Numbered from the stretch's first letter, positions 17,354 through 26,250 are shown. The stretch is DNA of 64,000 nucleotides from Lactobacillus sp. ESL0791 (GCF_029433255.1 NZ_JAQTHU010000001.1:1550001-1614000); one strand, 5' to 3'. The notes: generated by a model not told the origin, from the sequence alone. Numbers and translations are program-made.

Positions 17354-17374
17354 TAGACTTCTTCGGAAATTGTT

Positions 17375-17740
17375 TTAGAGTTTTGGCAATTCATAATTAC
17401 AAAGCCCACAAATTAAACTTGCTCTTAATTTAAACCTTCTCCGCCGATTGCGATATTTCTCTGCCATTATTTTAAATGTCTTGAACTTAGCATTAATCTG
17501 TTCTACTTTAATCCTGACTTTTGATAATTCATGGTTGAACTCTTTATCTGTCTTGGATAATGGCCGTTTCTTTGATTTCTTAATCGGGGTTGTGCTGTTA
17601 AAGTGTAATTTTTTAATTCCTTGATATCCACTGTCGGCAATTATACAGTGGTTGCCTGTTACTCTCTTACCTAATGAAGTTTGATATAACTTGAAATCAT
17701 GAACTGCTCCTTTGGCAAAAGCAATAGCAATAATTTGCAT
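17375..17740 (-). CDS. IS5-family transposase, second frame (C-terminal part)
   Basis: A 121-residue frame containing ADSGYQGIKKLH and the late FKLRASLICGLCNYEL region, which carry the second Asp and final Glu region of the DDE_Tnp_4 type catalytic core. The frame is open upstream and joins the first frame by a one-base backward shift at the A7 tract 17814-17820 (…KKQKEYYTGKHKKHALKTQ…). Its stop lies inside the right end of the element. Confidence 0.75.
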   Translation of the reverse strand: MQIIAIAFAKGAVHDFKLYQTSLGKRVTGNHCIIADSGYQGIKKLHFNSTTPIKKSKKRPLSKTDKEFNHELSKVRIKVEQINAKFKTFKIMAEKYRNRRRRFKLRASLICGLCNYELPKL

Positions 17741-17757
17741 TGTCTTGGCAGCAATTA

Positions 17758-18213
17758 CTATTTGCGTTTTGAGTGCATGCTTTTTATGTTTACCGGTGTA
17801 GTATTCTTTTTGCTTTTTTTAGGCCTTTGAATTGGGGAGTCGGTCCCGTCAACGATTAGATAATCACTCTCCATATCGCTGCCAACCAGTTGTTTACGAC
17901 CGGGTAAGTTGAACTTACCGCTTTTAATTAAAACTTCTTCAGTATGAGTAATAATGTCATGAACAGTTGATTCTGCTAAGTGAAAGTTGACAGCTAAAGA
18001 CTTCATTGTGATATATTCACGATAGTATTTAAGCATGATTAAGACTTTATCTTCAATTGAAACCTTGCTTTTACGGCCATGATGCGCATGACTGCGGTCA
18101 TAATCTGCTTTAACCAGGTCACACATAACGGAAAAAGTAGCAGGTTTGACACCAACTAACTGTTTAAAATCCTTAGCGGATAAATTTTTAAAGTCTTCTT
18201 GATAGGATAACAT
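17758..18213 (-). CDS. IS5-family transposase, first frame (N-terminal part)
   Basis: A 151-residue frame with the helix-turn-helix region (MKSLAVNFHLAESTVHDII) and the first catalytic aspartate in DYLIVDGTDSPIQRP. It ends shortly after the A7 tract at 17814-17820. Two-frame transposases linked by a -1 shift are known in IS5 relatives, so the element may be functional. The A7 is not in the ideal codon phase for tandem slippage, so simple decay is possible. Confidence 0.75.
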   Translation of the reverse strand: MLSYQEDFKNLSAKDFKQLVGVKPATFSVMCDLVKADYDRSHAHHGRKSKVSIEDKVLIMLKYYREYITMKSLAVNFHLAESTVHDIITHTEEVLIKSGKFNLPGRKQLVGSDMESDYLIVDGTDSPIQRPKKSKKNTTPVNIKSMHSKRK

Positions 18214-18294
18214 TAGGCTTCACACTCCATGAAAGTATTTTATCGCAAAATAAGATAGATTAGCTAGGATAAATTTACTAATTATCGAAGAAGT

Positions 18295-19809
18295 CTAATC
18301 CATAAACTGTGTATTAGCTATCCTTTTTTCTGAAAGAAGAGTTTTAATTTGTTGTTCTAACATAATCTTTTCTTGATCAGAAAAGAATGGTTCCATTGTA
18401 ATCACATGGCGACCTTTAATCTCAATTGGCACAGTACTTATGATTAAATCCTCATTAAGTGAATTTACTTTTTCAAATAATTCTGAAACTGACAGAATGT
18501 TCGTAATCTCTACTAATTCACCAAACGTGTTTGTAATGTGCTGCGACAACAACCGTGCAGTTCCCATTCCTGTACTGTAAACAATAACTATTTTTAATTT
18601 TGTATTATATTCCAGCTTCTTTTTTCGTTCTAAATAAGCCTGAAAATGCAGAGCTAAATAAGCAATTTCATCCTTATCAAATTCCACAAGATAAAAACTG
18701 GCAATATTACGACCGAGATTATATGCTAATTCAAAAGATTGTGGATAGGACCTAATAATCTTTTTAGTATAGGGATTCTTAACTCGCAATCCCAATTTAA
18801 GCCTTCCCATAGATGAACTCAAATGGACCGTTAGATCTTCAATCAATTTTTCATCATAGCTATAAATATTATGCTTCAAGAAATCCGCAATACTTTGGGG
18901 ATTATCATTTGTGGTTAGAGTTTTTTGCGCATCAGTAAATATAATTGAGCCTTGCTTTGCAGCTAAAATATGAATATTTAAATAATCTTCTTCACTTTTT
19001 GGGATAAATATATCAAAAGCTTTTTCAAGTAATTGAACGAGCTTTTTTGTTTCTGGCTCGATCTGTGTCACACTATCATTAGAAGTCTGAAGATATTCTT
19101 TTCCCTTAATTCGTACCGTCGAAATACAAATATGCAGCAGCAATGATTGGTATTGAGATTCAGTAAAACTTATCTTGGTTTCTGCTTGAACTTGATTCAG
19201 AATATACTGTACTTTGATAAGATCATTTTTATCTAACAAATCTGTAAATTCTGTAGGAATATCAATTATTCGCTTATTATTTTGAATGGATTCTTGTGTA
19301 TACTGACTAACAATTGTACTTGCAATGTCCCTTTTTCTGCGCTCATTGCCATTTAAAACGATGCCGTTTTTGGTGCTTTTAAAACTAATATCTTGACCCT
19401 TTAATAGGTCTTTTATTGCTTTAATATCACGATCTAATGTACTTTTGCTAATAAAAAATTTTTCGCAAACTTTTTCCAGATTAATCGGCTTATCATTCAT
19501 TAAAAAATAAAAAAGAATTAAATTGCGCCTTTCATTAGCATCAAAGCTAAGATACTTTTGCTTTTTCCCTAGGCTATTAGTAATTTGTTCTAAGTTGCCA
19601 TCTAAATAAATTCCCTTATTACGTTTCCTAACTATTTGAATGTTTTGCGGTGCAAGCAGGGCAGAAGCTTGATCCAAATACAATTTGACTTTTTTTCTAG
19701 AAACATTTAAAAAGGACATTAAATTAGGGTAGTGAACTGTATTGTGCGTATATAAAAAAGAAATTAAGCGAAGAACATCTGATGTCGAATCCTTTGGTTC
19801 AGCCTCCAT
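18295..19809 (-). CDS. PRD-containing BglG/MtlR-type transcription regulator, truncated by an IS
   Basis: About 504 residues starting MEAEPKDSTSDVLR; ATG 19809 has AGGAGGTGAG before it, better than the longer frame from 19845. Order: N-terminal helix-turn-helix region, a second HTH (KVCEKFFISKSTLDRDIKAIK), PRD1 and PRD2, then a Bgl/MtlR-type EIIB domain (IVIVYSTGMGTARLLSQH). The usual C-terminal EIIA domain is missing: the gene meets a TAG created by the IS end at 18295, and the EIIA domain lies beyond the IS at 16909-17353. Such regulators activate PTS operons according to their phosphorylation. Loss of EIIA may alter rather than abolish its activity. Confidence 0.88.
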   Translation of the reverse strand: MEAEPKDSTSDVLRLISFLYTHNTVHYPNLMSFLNVSRKKVKLYLDQASALLAPQNIQIVRKRNKGIYLDGNLEQITNSLGKKQKYLSFDANERRNLILFYFLMNDKPINLEKVCEKFFISKSTLDRDIKAIKDLLKGQDISFKSTKNGIVLNGNERRKRDIASTIVSQYTQESIQNNKRIIDIPTEFTDLLDKNDLIKVQYILNQVQAETKISFTESQYQSLLLHICISTVRIKGKEYLQTSNDSVTQIEPETKKLVQLLEKAFDIFIPKSEEDYLNIHILAAKQGSIIFTDAQKTLTTNDNPQSIADFLKHNIYSYDEKLIEDLTVHLSSSMGRLKLGLRVKNPYTKKIIRSYPQSFELAYNLGRNIASFYLVEFDKDEIAYLALHFQAYLERKKKLEYNTKLKIVIVYSTGMGTARLLSQHITNTFGELVEITNILSVSELFEKVNSLNEDLIISTVPIEIKGRHVITMEPFFSDQEKIMLEQQIKTLLSEKRIANTQFMD

Positions 19810-19822
19810 ATTCTCACCTCCT

Positions 19823-19884
19823 GACAATTTTATTATAAAATACATTCACAGTTTTAGAACACCATTGTAGGCACTAATATTAAG
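19823..19884 (-). promoter_or_regulatory. 62-bp promoter/operator block, copy upstream of the regulator gene
   Basis: Aligns without gaps to 22352-22413 (about 51 of 62 bases identical). The block reads, on the minus strand, CTTAATATTAGT, CTACAATGGTGTT, then a spacer and a TATAAT box (19832-19837). It probably binds the PRD regulator encoded just downstream. Confidence 0.7.
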
Positions 19885-19949
19885 TTCAAAATAAGGTAAA
19901 ATTATTTATTAATTTATAACTTTGTAAGCAAAATTAAATTATATTTATT

Positions 19950-20645
19950 TTAATTTTGACCATAGTAAGCATTAGGACCATGTTTTCGATAATAATGCTT
20001 ATCAAGCAAATATTGTGGCAGTTCTGAGTTTTGCCGCGTTAATTGCAAAGTATGGTAATCCTCCTCTGCTACTGTTTCTAAAACTTTTGCATTGTAAACT
20101 GCTGTTTCTGGCCGTGGCCCCCATGCAAAAGGACCATGTTGGCTAACCAAAGCAGCTGGTGTTGCCTCATAATCAAGGCCACGCTCTTTAAATGTTCTAA
20201 CTATCGTCTTTCCTGTGTTGCCTTCATAATCTTCCTCAATTTCTTCTTTAGTTAAAGCATCTGCTGCTGGAATATCCGTATAAAAGGTATCTGCATGCGT
20301 AGTATTTAATGATGGAATATCCATTTTAGCGGCTGCAAAGGCCACAGCCCAGGGAGAATGGGTGTGTACAATTCCACCTATTTTGGGAAACTTATTATAT
20401 AAATAAGTATGTGTGGGGGTATCTGATGACGGATTCTTATCTCCCTCCACAATTTCTCCTTGTAAATTAACCACAACCATATCTTTCGGCTTCAGCTCTT
20501 CGTACGGCACTCCTGATGGTTTAATTACATACAGCCCTTGTTCACGATCAATTCCTGAAACATTTCCCCAAGTAAATGTCACTAAATTTAATTTAGGAAG
20601 CATCATATTGGCTTGATAAACTTCTTCCTTTAATTTTTCTAGCAT
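19950..20645 (-). CDS. ulaF: L-ribulose-5-phosphate 4-epimerase (UlaF/AraD family)
   Basis: A 231-residue class II aldolase-fold enzyme. It shows TFTWGNVSGID, KPSGVPYEEL, the zinc-binding HTHSPWAVAFA and the late YYGQN, all typical of AraD/UlaF/SgbE. It converts L-ribulose-5-phosphate to D-xylulose-5-phosphate, which enters the pentose phosphate or phosphoketolase route. It is the third gene of the ulaD-ulaE-ulaF cluster, 12 bases after ulaE. Confidence 0.93.
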   Translation of the reverse strand: MLEKLKEEVYQANMMLPKLNLVTFTWGNVSGIDREQGLYVIKPSGVPYEELKPKDMVVVNLQGEIVEGDKNPSSDTPTHTYLYNKFPKIGGIVHTHSPWAVAFAAAKMDIPSLNTTHADTFYTDIPAADALTKEEIEEDYEGNTGKTIVRTFKERGLDYEATPAALVSQHGPFAWGPRPETAVYNAKVLETVAEEDYHTLQLTRQNSELPQYLLDKHYYRKHGPNAYYGQN

Positions 20646-20657
20646 TATTTATTCCTC

Positions 20658-21539
20658 CTACTTGACCGTTTCTTGTCTAATACCAACTTGAGCAAATATT
20701 TGATCAAAAAATGCCTTCGCAGATTTAACTTCATCAAGTGCATTAACGTCACCGTTATCACCGGACCACATCTCAATCGTAAAGCTGCCGTTATAGTCTA
20801 AGCGAACCAATTCTCGCAGTAATCCTGTAAAATCTACACAGCCTGTGCCAAATTCTACGTTTTTAAACTGTCCTTTAAAATTAGGCGTTACTTTTTTGCT
20901 GTCTTTCAGATGAATGGCACAAATCTTGTCAATATGATTTTCAATTTCTGCTGACACATCATTTTCCGGCCAAGCACTTAAATTGCCTAAATCAGGATAA
21001 GCTTGCAGCCAGGGGCTTTTAGCCAAGTTATGATAATGATTAATCTTTGACAGATTATTAATAAAAGGATCGTCCATTGTTTCAATTGAAAGCATAATGT
21101 TCTTCTTGGCTGCCATATGCACACATTTGATTAGATTCTCAACATAATATTCTCTTGAAGTAACCGATTTCTTTTCATAATAAACATCATAACCTGCCAT
21201 CTGAATATTATGGATGCCTAAGTCAACGCAAAGATCGACCGCCTTTTGCATCATTTCCAATGATTTTTTTCGGATTTCCAGATCAGCTGAACCCAACGGA
21301 AAACGGCGATGACCGGATAACATCAAATTATTTATTCGTGTGTCAGTTTCCCACATTAAATCGCGAAAACTTTTTCTTTGTTCTCGTGTCCAATCTAAAC
21401 GTGCTAATCGTTTATCACTTTCATCAATTGAAAATTCTAAGAAATTGAAACCTAGGTCATGTACTAATTGAAATTCTTCTTTCCATGATAAATTTTGCGG
21501 TAACGCTTTTTCATAAATACCTAACGAATTTATTGTCAT
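20658..21539 (-). CDS. ulaE: L-ribulose/L-xylulose-5-phosphate 3-epimerase (UlaE/SgbU family)
   Basis: A 293-residue TIM-barrel enzyme of the AP-endonuclease-2 fold. It shows FNFLEFSIDESDKRLARLDW near residue 30, NIQMAGYDVYYEK, LSIETMDDPF, CAIHLKDSKKVTP and GSFTIEMWSGDN; the E, D, H and E residues in these motifs bind the metal. It interconverts L-xylulose-5-phosphate and L-ribulose-5-phosphate between the UlaD and UlaF steps. Confidence 0.92.
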   Translation of the reverse strand: MTINSLGIYEKALPQNLSWKEEFQLVHDLGFNFLEFSIDESDKRLARLDWTREQRKSFRDLMWETDTRINNLMLSGHRRFPLGSADLEIRKKSLEMMQKAVDLCVDLGIHNIQMAGYDVYYEKKSVTSREYYVENLIKCVHMAAKKNIMLSIETMDDPFINNLSKINHYHNLAKSPWLQAYPDLGNLSAWPENDVSAEIENHIDKICAIHLKDSKKVTPNFKGQFKNVEFGTGCVDFTGLLRELVRLDYNGSFTIEMWSGDNGDVNALDEVKSAKAFFDQIFAQVGIRQETVK

Positions 21540-21612
21540 CTTTATTCCCTAATCAATTAAAAATAAAAGGATAAAAATGAACATAATTCATTAGTACCCT
21601 TTTGATTACAAA

Positions 21613-22251
21613 TTAAGCCCAAATCCTATTAATTTCATCCTTAAATTGTTTGGCAACGGCGCGAGGGTCTTCGGCTCCCCTAATTGCTCGTCCAGCAATA
21701 AAAGTATAAACAGGAACGCCCTTAAATAACTTAAGAATTTCGGGATGAACGCCACCAGTAACGGAAACTTTAAAGCCCATTTGAATTAAATTTTTAACAT
21801 TTTCAACGTCTTTTTCAGACCACTTTTGACCTGCAAATTTAGCATCACGACTTTGGTGATAAACAACTTGATGAATTCCATGATCAAGCCATTCTTGCAT
21901 TCTATCTTTATCATCCCAACCCTCATAAAGCTCTACTTGAACTTCTATTTCCTTTTGAGCGTTACTCATTGTAGGTACCGTTGCAGCATTAATACAAGTC
22001 ATCCAATCTGCACCAGCATCTTTACAGGATTTGCCAAATTTTGTCCCAGCATCTGCACATTTCACGTCTGCTAAAACTATCTTATCTGGAGCCATAGCGC
22101 GTAAATCTCTGACAGCATTTAGGCCATCACGGCAAATAAGAATAGTGCCAGTCTCTACAACATCAATCAGATCCTTAACTTTATTTAAAACACTAATAGC
22201 TTCTGCAGTACTATCGCTATCTAATGCAATTTGCAATTTTGGAACTACCAT
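21613..22251 (-). CDS. ulaD: 3-keto-L-gulonate-6-phosphate decarboxylase (UlaD family)
   Basis: A 212-residue orotidine-decarboxylase-superfamily barrel. The catalytic DxKxxD motif appears as LADVKCADAG; VYHQSRDAKFAGQKW, VSVTGG and FIAGRAIRG bind the phosphate. It removes CO2 from 3-keto-L-gulonate-6-phosphate to give L-xylulose-5-phosphate. Hexulose-6-phosphate synthases are close relatives, but the neighbouring UlaE and UlaF genes favour UlaD. It is the first gene after the upstream 62-bp promoter block. No UlaG lactonase or ascorbate-type PTS is present, so ascorbate itself is an unlikely substrate. Confidence 0.9.
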   Translation of the reverse strand: MVVPKLQIALDSDSTAEAISVLNKVKDLIDVVETGTILICRDGLNAVRDLRAMAPDKIVLADVKCADAGTKFGKSCKDAGADWMTCINAATVPTMSNAQKEIEVQVELYEGWDDKDRMQEWLDHGIHQVVYHQSRDAKFAGQKWSEKDVENVKNLIQMGFKVSVTGGVHPEILKLFKGVPVYTFIAGRAIRGAEDPRAVAKQFKDEINRIWA

Positions 22252-22351
22252 ATTTATCTCCTTTGTTTTTAAACTATAAAACTAGTTGAAATGTCTGAAA
22301 TCTTATTTTTAGCTTTATCAGTTATAGTTAAAATTTCATACTCTCAGCTCC

Positions 22352-22413
22352 GACATCTTTAGTTTATAATGCATTTACAGGTTTAAAACACCATTGTAGA
22401 GACTAATATTAAG
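22352..22413 (-). promoter_or_regulatory. 62-bp promoter/operator block, copy upstream of ulaD
   Basis: Second copy of the block at 19823-19884, with TATAAA as the -10-like box and the strictly kept stretches CTTAATATTAGT and CTACAATGGTGTT. Located about 100 bases before the ulaD start. Confidence 0.7.
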
Positions 22414-22465
22414 CCCGAACACTAGCTTCTCACATCAGGTGCTAGTTATTTTCAATATTAAGTGC

Positions 22466-22506
22466 ATAAAAATAAGACCGATAAAGACTTAAAATCTTCT
22501 TCGGTC
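22466..22506 (-). terminator. Hairpin with T-rich tail, minus strand
   Basis: GACCGA (22476-22481) pairs with TCGGTC (22501-22506) with additional inner pairing; on the minus strand it is followed by TTATTTTTAT. A second imperfect hairpin (ACTAGC/GCTAGT around 22420-22447) lies beside it. No gene ends just upstream on this strand, so it may belong to a lost gene. Confidence 0.45.
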
Positions 22507-22666
22507 CTACTATCAAAGTTAGGTTTCGCTTTTGAAATAAAGAATCTTTCAAAATTCCACATTTCAGTTTAAACGAACTTACACTTACCTTTTACCCATC
22601 TAATTTTACCAGTCAAATAATGTATAATAACCTTTAAAAAGTTCATTATTTCAGTTGAGGTTCATC

Positions 22667-23428
22667 ATGATAACTATTTCCAATGATCACATTTACCATC
22701 AATTTATGCAATCATGCAGCAATGCTCAATCCAGCATTCAGCTTGTTTCACCGTATTTAAAAGAAAATATTTTCCGTGAAATCGGTCAGGTGAAATCTAA
22801 GAAAACCAGCATTGAATTGGTGACCAGCATGACGGTTCATAACGCTATTGCAGGCGCGACAGACTTACAAGCAATTAAATACTGCCTAAAGATGAATGGA
22901 ATAACATACAATCGCACCAATCTTCATGCCAAAATGTATCTCTTTGATCAAAAATTCGGAATTGTAACTTCTGCTAATCTCACAAATGGCGGTCTTCATC
23001 ATAACTACGAAGCAAGTGTCTTATTTGATGAGCCAAATTTGATAAGGCAACTTGACCAAGTAATTACGACTCTAAAAGCAGATGAACTGACAGGTTTAGT
23101 AACCATAGAAAATCTTGAGCAAACAGATTTACTAGCTAACAAAATCAAGGCTAAATATAATGCTGCAAAGGCAAAACAAAAAACACTAGGTACGGATCTG
23201 CTCCGGCAATTGACTGGTTGGAATGCACTAGTGTTTCAAATTATTAATGAAAAAATTACTAAAGATGAGTTTACCTTGCAAGAAGTTTATAACTACAAGT
23301 CTTCACTCAAACAAATCTATCCTGATAATCATAATGTTGAAGCCAAAATTAGACAAACTTTGCAAAACTTGAGAGATATCGGATTAATTGAATTTGTAAG
23401 TAAAGGAAAGTATAAGAAGGGATATTAA
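22667..23428 (+). CDS. PLD-like (HKD) nuclease-family protein
   Basis: A 253-residue protein. The phospholipase-D-like motif is near residues 86-110 (LHAKMYLFDQKFGIVTSANL, H-x-K then S/N), present once, so two chains would be needed for an active site. The C-terminal third (ITKDEFTLQEVYNYK…LRDIGLIEFVSKGKYKKGY) resembles the winged helix found at the end of restriction endonucleases. Start at ATG 22667 with GAGG upstream rather than the TTG at 22655; TATAAT occurs at 22623-22628. It is probably a nuclease of restriction or defence type at the edge of the defence island. Confidence 0.75.
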   Translation: MITISNDHIYHQFMQSCSNAQSSIQLVSPYLKENIFREIGQVKSKKTSIELVTSMTVHNAIAGATDLQAIKYCLKMNGITYNRTNLHAKMYLFDQKFGIVTSANLTNGGLHHNYEASVLFDEPNLIRQLDQVITTLKADELTGLVTIENLEQTDLLANKIKAKYNAAKAKQKTLGTDLLRQLTGWNALVFQIINEKITKDEFTLQEVYNYKSSLKQIYPDNHNVEAKIRQTLQNLRDIGLIEFVSKGKYKKGY

Positions 23429-23464
23429 TTAAGTAGTGAGCTGTAGCCCCAAAATTAGAATAAA

Positions 23465-24820
23465 TTATTTAATTATATAACTCACTTGATCGGTCATACC
23501 ACATACTTCAGTGACCTTAGTCATAATTGCCAAAATATCATTTGCGGAATAGTTTGTTTCAATTTGCATCCCATTTTTTAGCCCAGATAAATGGCGTGAG
23601 CTTGAAAAGAGCTTCTTATTTAAAACCGGATCGTTTTTTACAGATATGATATTGCTACTATCCATATCCCACAAAGCATTAAGCAAACTAATCAAGGCAC
23701 CTTTCCATGTCTTAACTGCTTGCTTTGTATCGCCCACTACCATTACTCTCGGTTTTGTTCCGGTAGCGCTGACCTCATCAGCAATACTGTACTCACCTGC
23801 AATTTCCCTAGTATTCTGCTTATCAAAATCAGGTTTAGGAAAAATCTTAATAAGTTCGTCATTCAGTTCTTTAGACCGTGCTGTGATTGCATTAGCATCC
23901 CATTCAGAAAAATTACGAGCAACGTCTCGTGTCAAAGTAATATTTGAATTTTTATAATAAGCTTTCTTTTTCGCAAAAACTTGATTGCTTAGCTCTTGAT
24001 TATATTTGGTTAAAGTTAAATTACCTAGGGTACCACCCAAACGTTCATTAACGATATCTGCATTTTTCACTTGCAAACGCCAATCTGCCGTCAAATGCTG
24101 CGGCATAATGTGCTCAACCTGAGCATCTTCAAAATCAATGGTTTCCTTAGTCCGCTTTTCTTCCAGTGAAACCAGCGCAAGCTTTGTCAGATTATTACGC
24201 AATTTATATAAATTCGTCTTTTGAAGGCTTTCCCTAAATAGACGATCACGCGGAAAAGTCCCGCTTAAAAGTTGATACTCTTTTGCAATGCTATTTCCTG
24301 CTGTTGAGCACAATGCAGCAATAATCCTGTTTAAACCATTTGTCGGTCTTTGACAAATTTTAAGGCGGAATAAATAATTTTCCAAAACCTTGACTTGATT
24401 AATAACCTCCTCGCTGGACAATTGCTGACTTGCTAATAAGTCCAATAGTTTTAGTAAATAAGGCTAGATAACCCTGCTATCCATCACATTAATGTGCAGC
24501 AGAAGCCTGTTCAGCTTTTTAGAACTTGTTGCAGCATGCAAAAGTTGATTGTAGAACATTGCAAACTTGTTCAAATCGGTTAAAGCCGCGGCTGGATTTA
24601 ATTTACTATGATAATAAAAATTTTTGTATGTGTCATACACCCGATTTTGATTAACGACTTGATGCAATTTCATAATAAGGTAATGACGTAAAAATTCCGT
24701 AAATATTTTGGTTGAGAAAAATGCTTCAATCTTCAACCAGTATTCCTGGTAAAGCCGCTTTTGTTCATTAGGGTTTAATCCCATCAATAAAAAATTACGC
24801 ACTAAATCAGAGGCGGACAA
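23465..24820 (-). pseudogene. GmrSD/DUF262-DUF1524-type gene, 5' end lost and interrupted by a stop
   Basis: The remaining frame starts LSASDLVRNFLLMGL and LYQEYWLKIEAFF, typical of the end of a DUF262 (GmrS-like) domain. It runs into a single in-frame TAG at 24464-24466, then continues in the same frame through the helical middle to a DUF1524 HNH nuclease domain (QVEHIMPQHL, GNLTLTKYNQELSNQVF). Intact members are restriction enzymes against modified phage DNA. The N-terminal ParB/Srx-like part is missing because the gene stops abruptly at the ISL3 fragment at 24821. Both defects suggest loss of function. Confidence 0.88.
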
Positions 24821-25093
24821 ATGAAGACTACGATTAAAACCTTCAAACGCAATCAGACGGCCGTTCTGAATGCCGCAAGCTCTAATTATGCCAATGGCTG
24901 TGTTGAGGGAACTAACCGCAAGATTAAGCAGATAAAGCGGACTGCATATGGCTATCGAAACTTTGATAATCTGGTAACCAAAATTATGCTGGAATCAAAA
25001 AATAGTGTGCTAAAAGAAAACACTTTAAGCAAGATTGCTTAAAGCATTTAAAACTAAATATAATTTTTCATCAACAGCACTTGACGGAGAGCC
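24821..25093 (+). mobile_element. Remnant of an ISL3-family IS: 3' end of transposase and right inverted repeat
   Basis: The plus-strand frame 24821-25042 encodes the last 73 residues of an ISL3 transposase (NGCVEGTNRKIKQIKRTAYG, a highly kept end motif). It is followed by a right end TTGACGGAGAGCC (25081-25093), the ISL3/IS1165-type terminal repeat in inverse. The front of the IS is missing and its break point coincides with the break in the GmrSD gene, so one deletion removed both. Confidence 0.88.
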
Positions 25094-25131
25094 ATTCTTA
25101 TTTTGATTATTAAAAGAGTTTGTTATTAAAA

Positions 25132-26058
25132 TTATTGTAAAATAATATTTTCTTTTTCTAACGTATCTTTTAATTTATTTTTCCAATTGTTTGAATGAAT
25201 AATCCTTTTCTCTTCTAAATGACCTTCTAATATTTCCTTTTTTGTCAGCTTTGAAACCTCTTTCCATACTTTATTAAAAATATAAGTTGCATTACCATAC
25301 ATTACAGAATCAAATACATAAATCTTTTCTTTTTTGAATTCAAATACTAAATATCCAGTATACCCTCCCAACCCTTGATAAATTGTATCAGGCTTAAATC
25401 TTTTTATATATTCAAATCTCTCATTTATTTTCTTACTTTCGCTTTTAGAAACAAGTTTGTGACTTTTTCCCTTAACTGTCACTTCCCAAATCCTTTCTCC
25501 CTTTGGAAGGATCTTCCAACTAACTGTTTCTTTAATCGGTTCTATTTTTTGAGATTCTTGATTAATTACAAAAGTTTCAACTTCAGCAAATATTTCGAGA
25601 AATAAATTAATTGCAAATTTTATATCGTCATACTCCTTTTTATTATTTATAAATTTTTTATCAATAATGAAAAGTTTTATGTTTTTTTCGCTAATATACC
25701 TAAATTTTAAATTTTTTGGTTTTTTAAATATTCTAGGATATCTTTTATATGGATCTTCGCTTATCCCCGAATGCCAGTTTCCACCCCAGTCTTTTAAAGT
25801 CCATTCATGTGCTCTATAAGCTATTTCCTTTGGCTTACTTTTATCAGGTACAAATTCTCCAATAGTATTTCGCTGAGAAATTTTACCTATATATGGTTTA
25901 GGAATAAACAATTTATTATCATTTAGTGAATCAAATTGACTAAAAATTATATTCGATACTCTTGAGTTTAATCTAACACCTAAAATAAATTTAGAATCTT
26001 GATTCATATCAGATAAATAATTTTCAACTTTTCTTATATGTTTTTTTATTATCTTCAT
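25132..26058 (-). CDS. Hypothetical protein, 308 residues
   Basis: No family recognised. Start ATG 26058 has AAGGAGGCTGGCG before it. The protein is basic and very AT-rich in codon use (many K, N, I), more so than the metabolic genes, suggesting recent transfer. No membrane segment or signal peptide. It sits alone between the ISL3 remnant and the GIY-YIG gene, with its own upstream region, within the defence island; a defence role is possible by location only. Confidence 0.65.
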   Translation of the reverse strand: MKIIKKHIRKVENYLSDMNQDSKFILGVRLNSRVSNIIFSQFDSLNDNKLFIPKPYIGKISQRNTIGEFVPDKSKPKEIAYRAHEWTLKDWGGNWHSGISEDPYKRYPRIFKKPKNLKFRYISEKNIKLFIIDKKFINNKKEYDDIKFAINLFLEIFAEVETFVINQESQKIEPIKETVSWKILPKGERIWEVTVKGKSHKLVSKSESKKINERFEYIKRFKPDTIYQGLGGYTGYLVFEFKKEKIYVFDSVMYGNATYIFNKVWKEVSKLTKKEILEGHLEEKRIIHSNNWKNKLKDTLEKENIILQ

Positions 26059-26166
26059 CGCCAGCCTCCTTATCTGAACTTTTTTGCTTAATTTATTATA
26101 AATATATGTGTTTTAATGTGCATTGTGTTCAATTAACAATTATAAAGTGTTATCAGGTGATTTTAT

Positions 26167-26199
26167 CGAACGTTCGTATTTACAGTATAGCACTTATAC
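26167..26199 (-). promoter_or_regulatory. Two palindromes upstream of the 308-residue gene
   Basis: CGAACGTTCG (26167-26176) and GTATA-N5-TATAC (26185-26199) lie about 110-140 bases before the start of the 308-residue protein. They look like operator sites, though the regulator is unknown. The first is not a standard Gram-positive LexA box, which needs four bases between GAAC and GTTC. Confidence 0.3.
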
Positions 26200-26250
26200 T
26201 AACAATATTCAATTTTGAAAATTATAAATTCAGAATTTTCTTTTCAGTTA

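Larger units (their letters stand above)
17356..18295 (-). mobile_element. IS5-family-like insertion sequence, 940 bp, with TA target duplication
   Basis: The ends are inverted repeats GACTTCTTCG (17356-17365) and CGAAGAAGTC (18286-18295), with similarity continuing to about 16 bases. TA duplications sit at 17354-17355 and 18296-18297, as for IS427-like members of IS5. It carries a two-frame transposase on the minus strand and lies inside the PRD regulator gene, in the same orientation as the operon. Confidence 0.88.

Noticed and set aside
18295..18297. TAG as the natural end of the PRD regulator
   Set aside because: It is made by the IS junction; the EIIA domain continues in frame across the IS.
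22667..23428. PLD-like protein as DrmC of a DISARM system with the DUF1998 helicase
   Set aside because: The two are 25 kb apart and no DISARM methylase lies with either; the protein also has a restriction-type winged C-terminus.
26167..26176. CGAACGTTCG as a LexA/SOS box
   Set aside because: Gram-positive LexA boxes need GAAC-N4-GTTC; here there is no gap.
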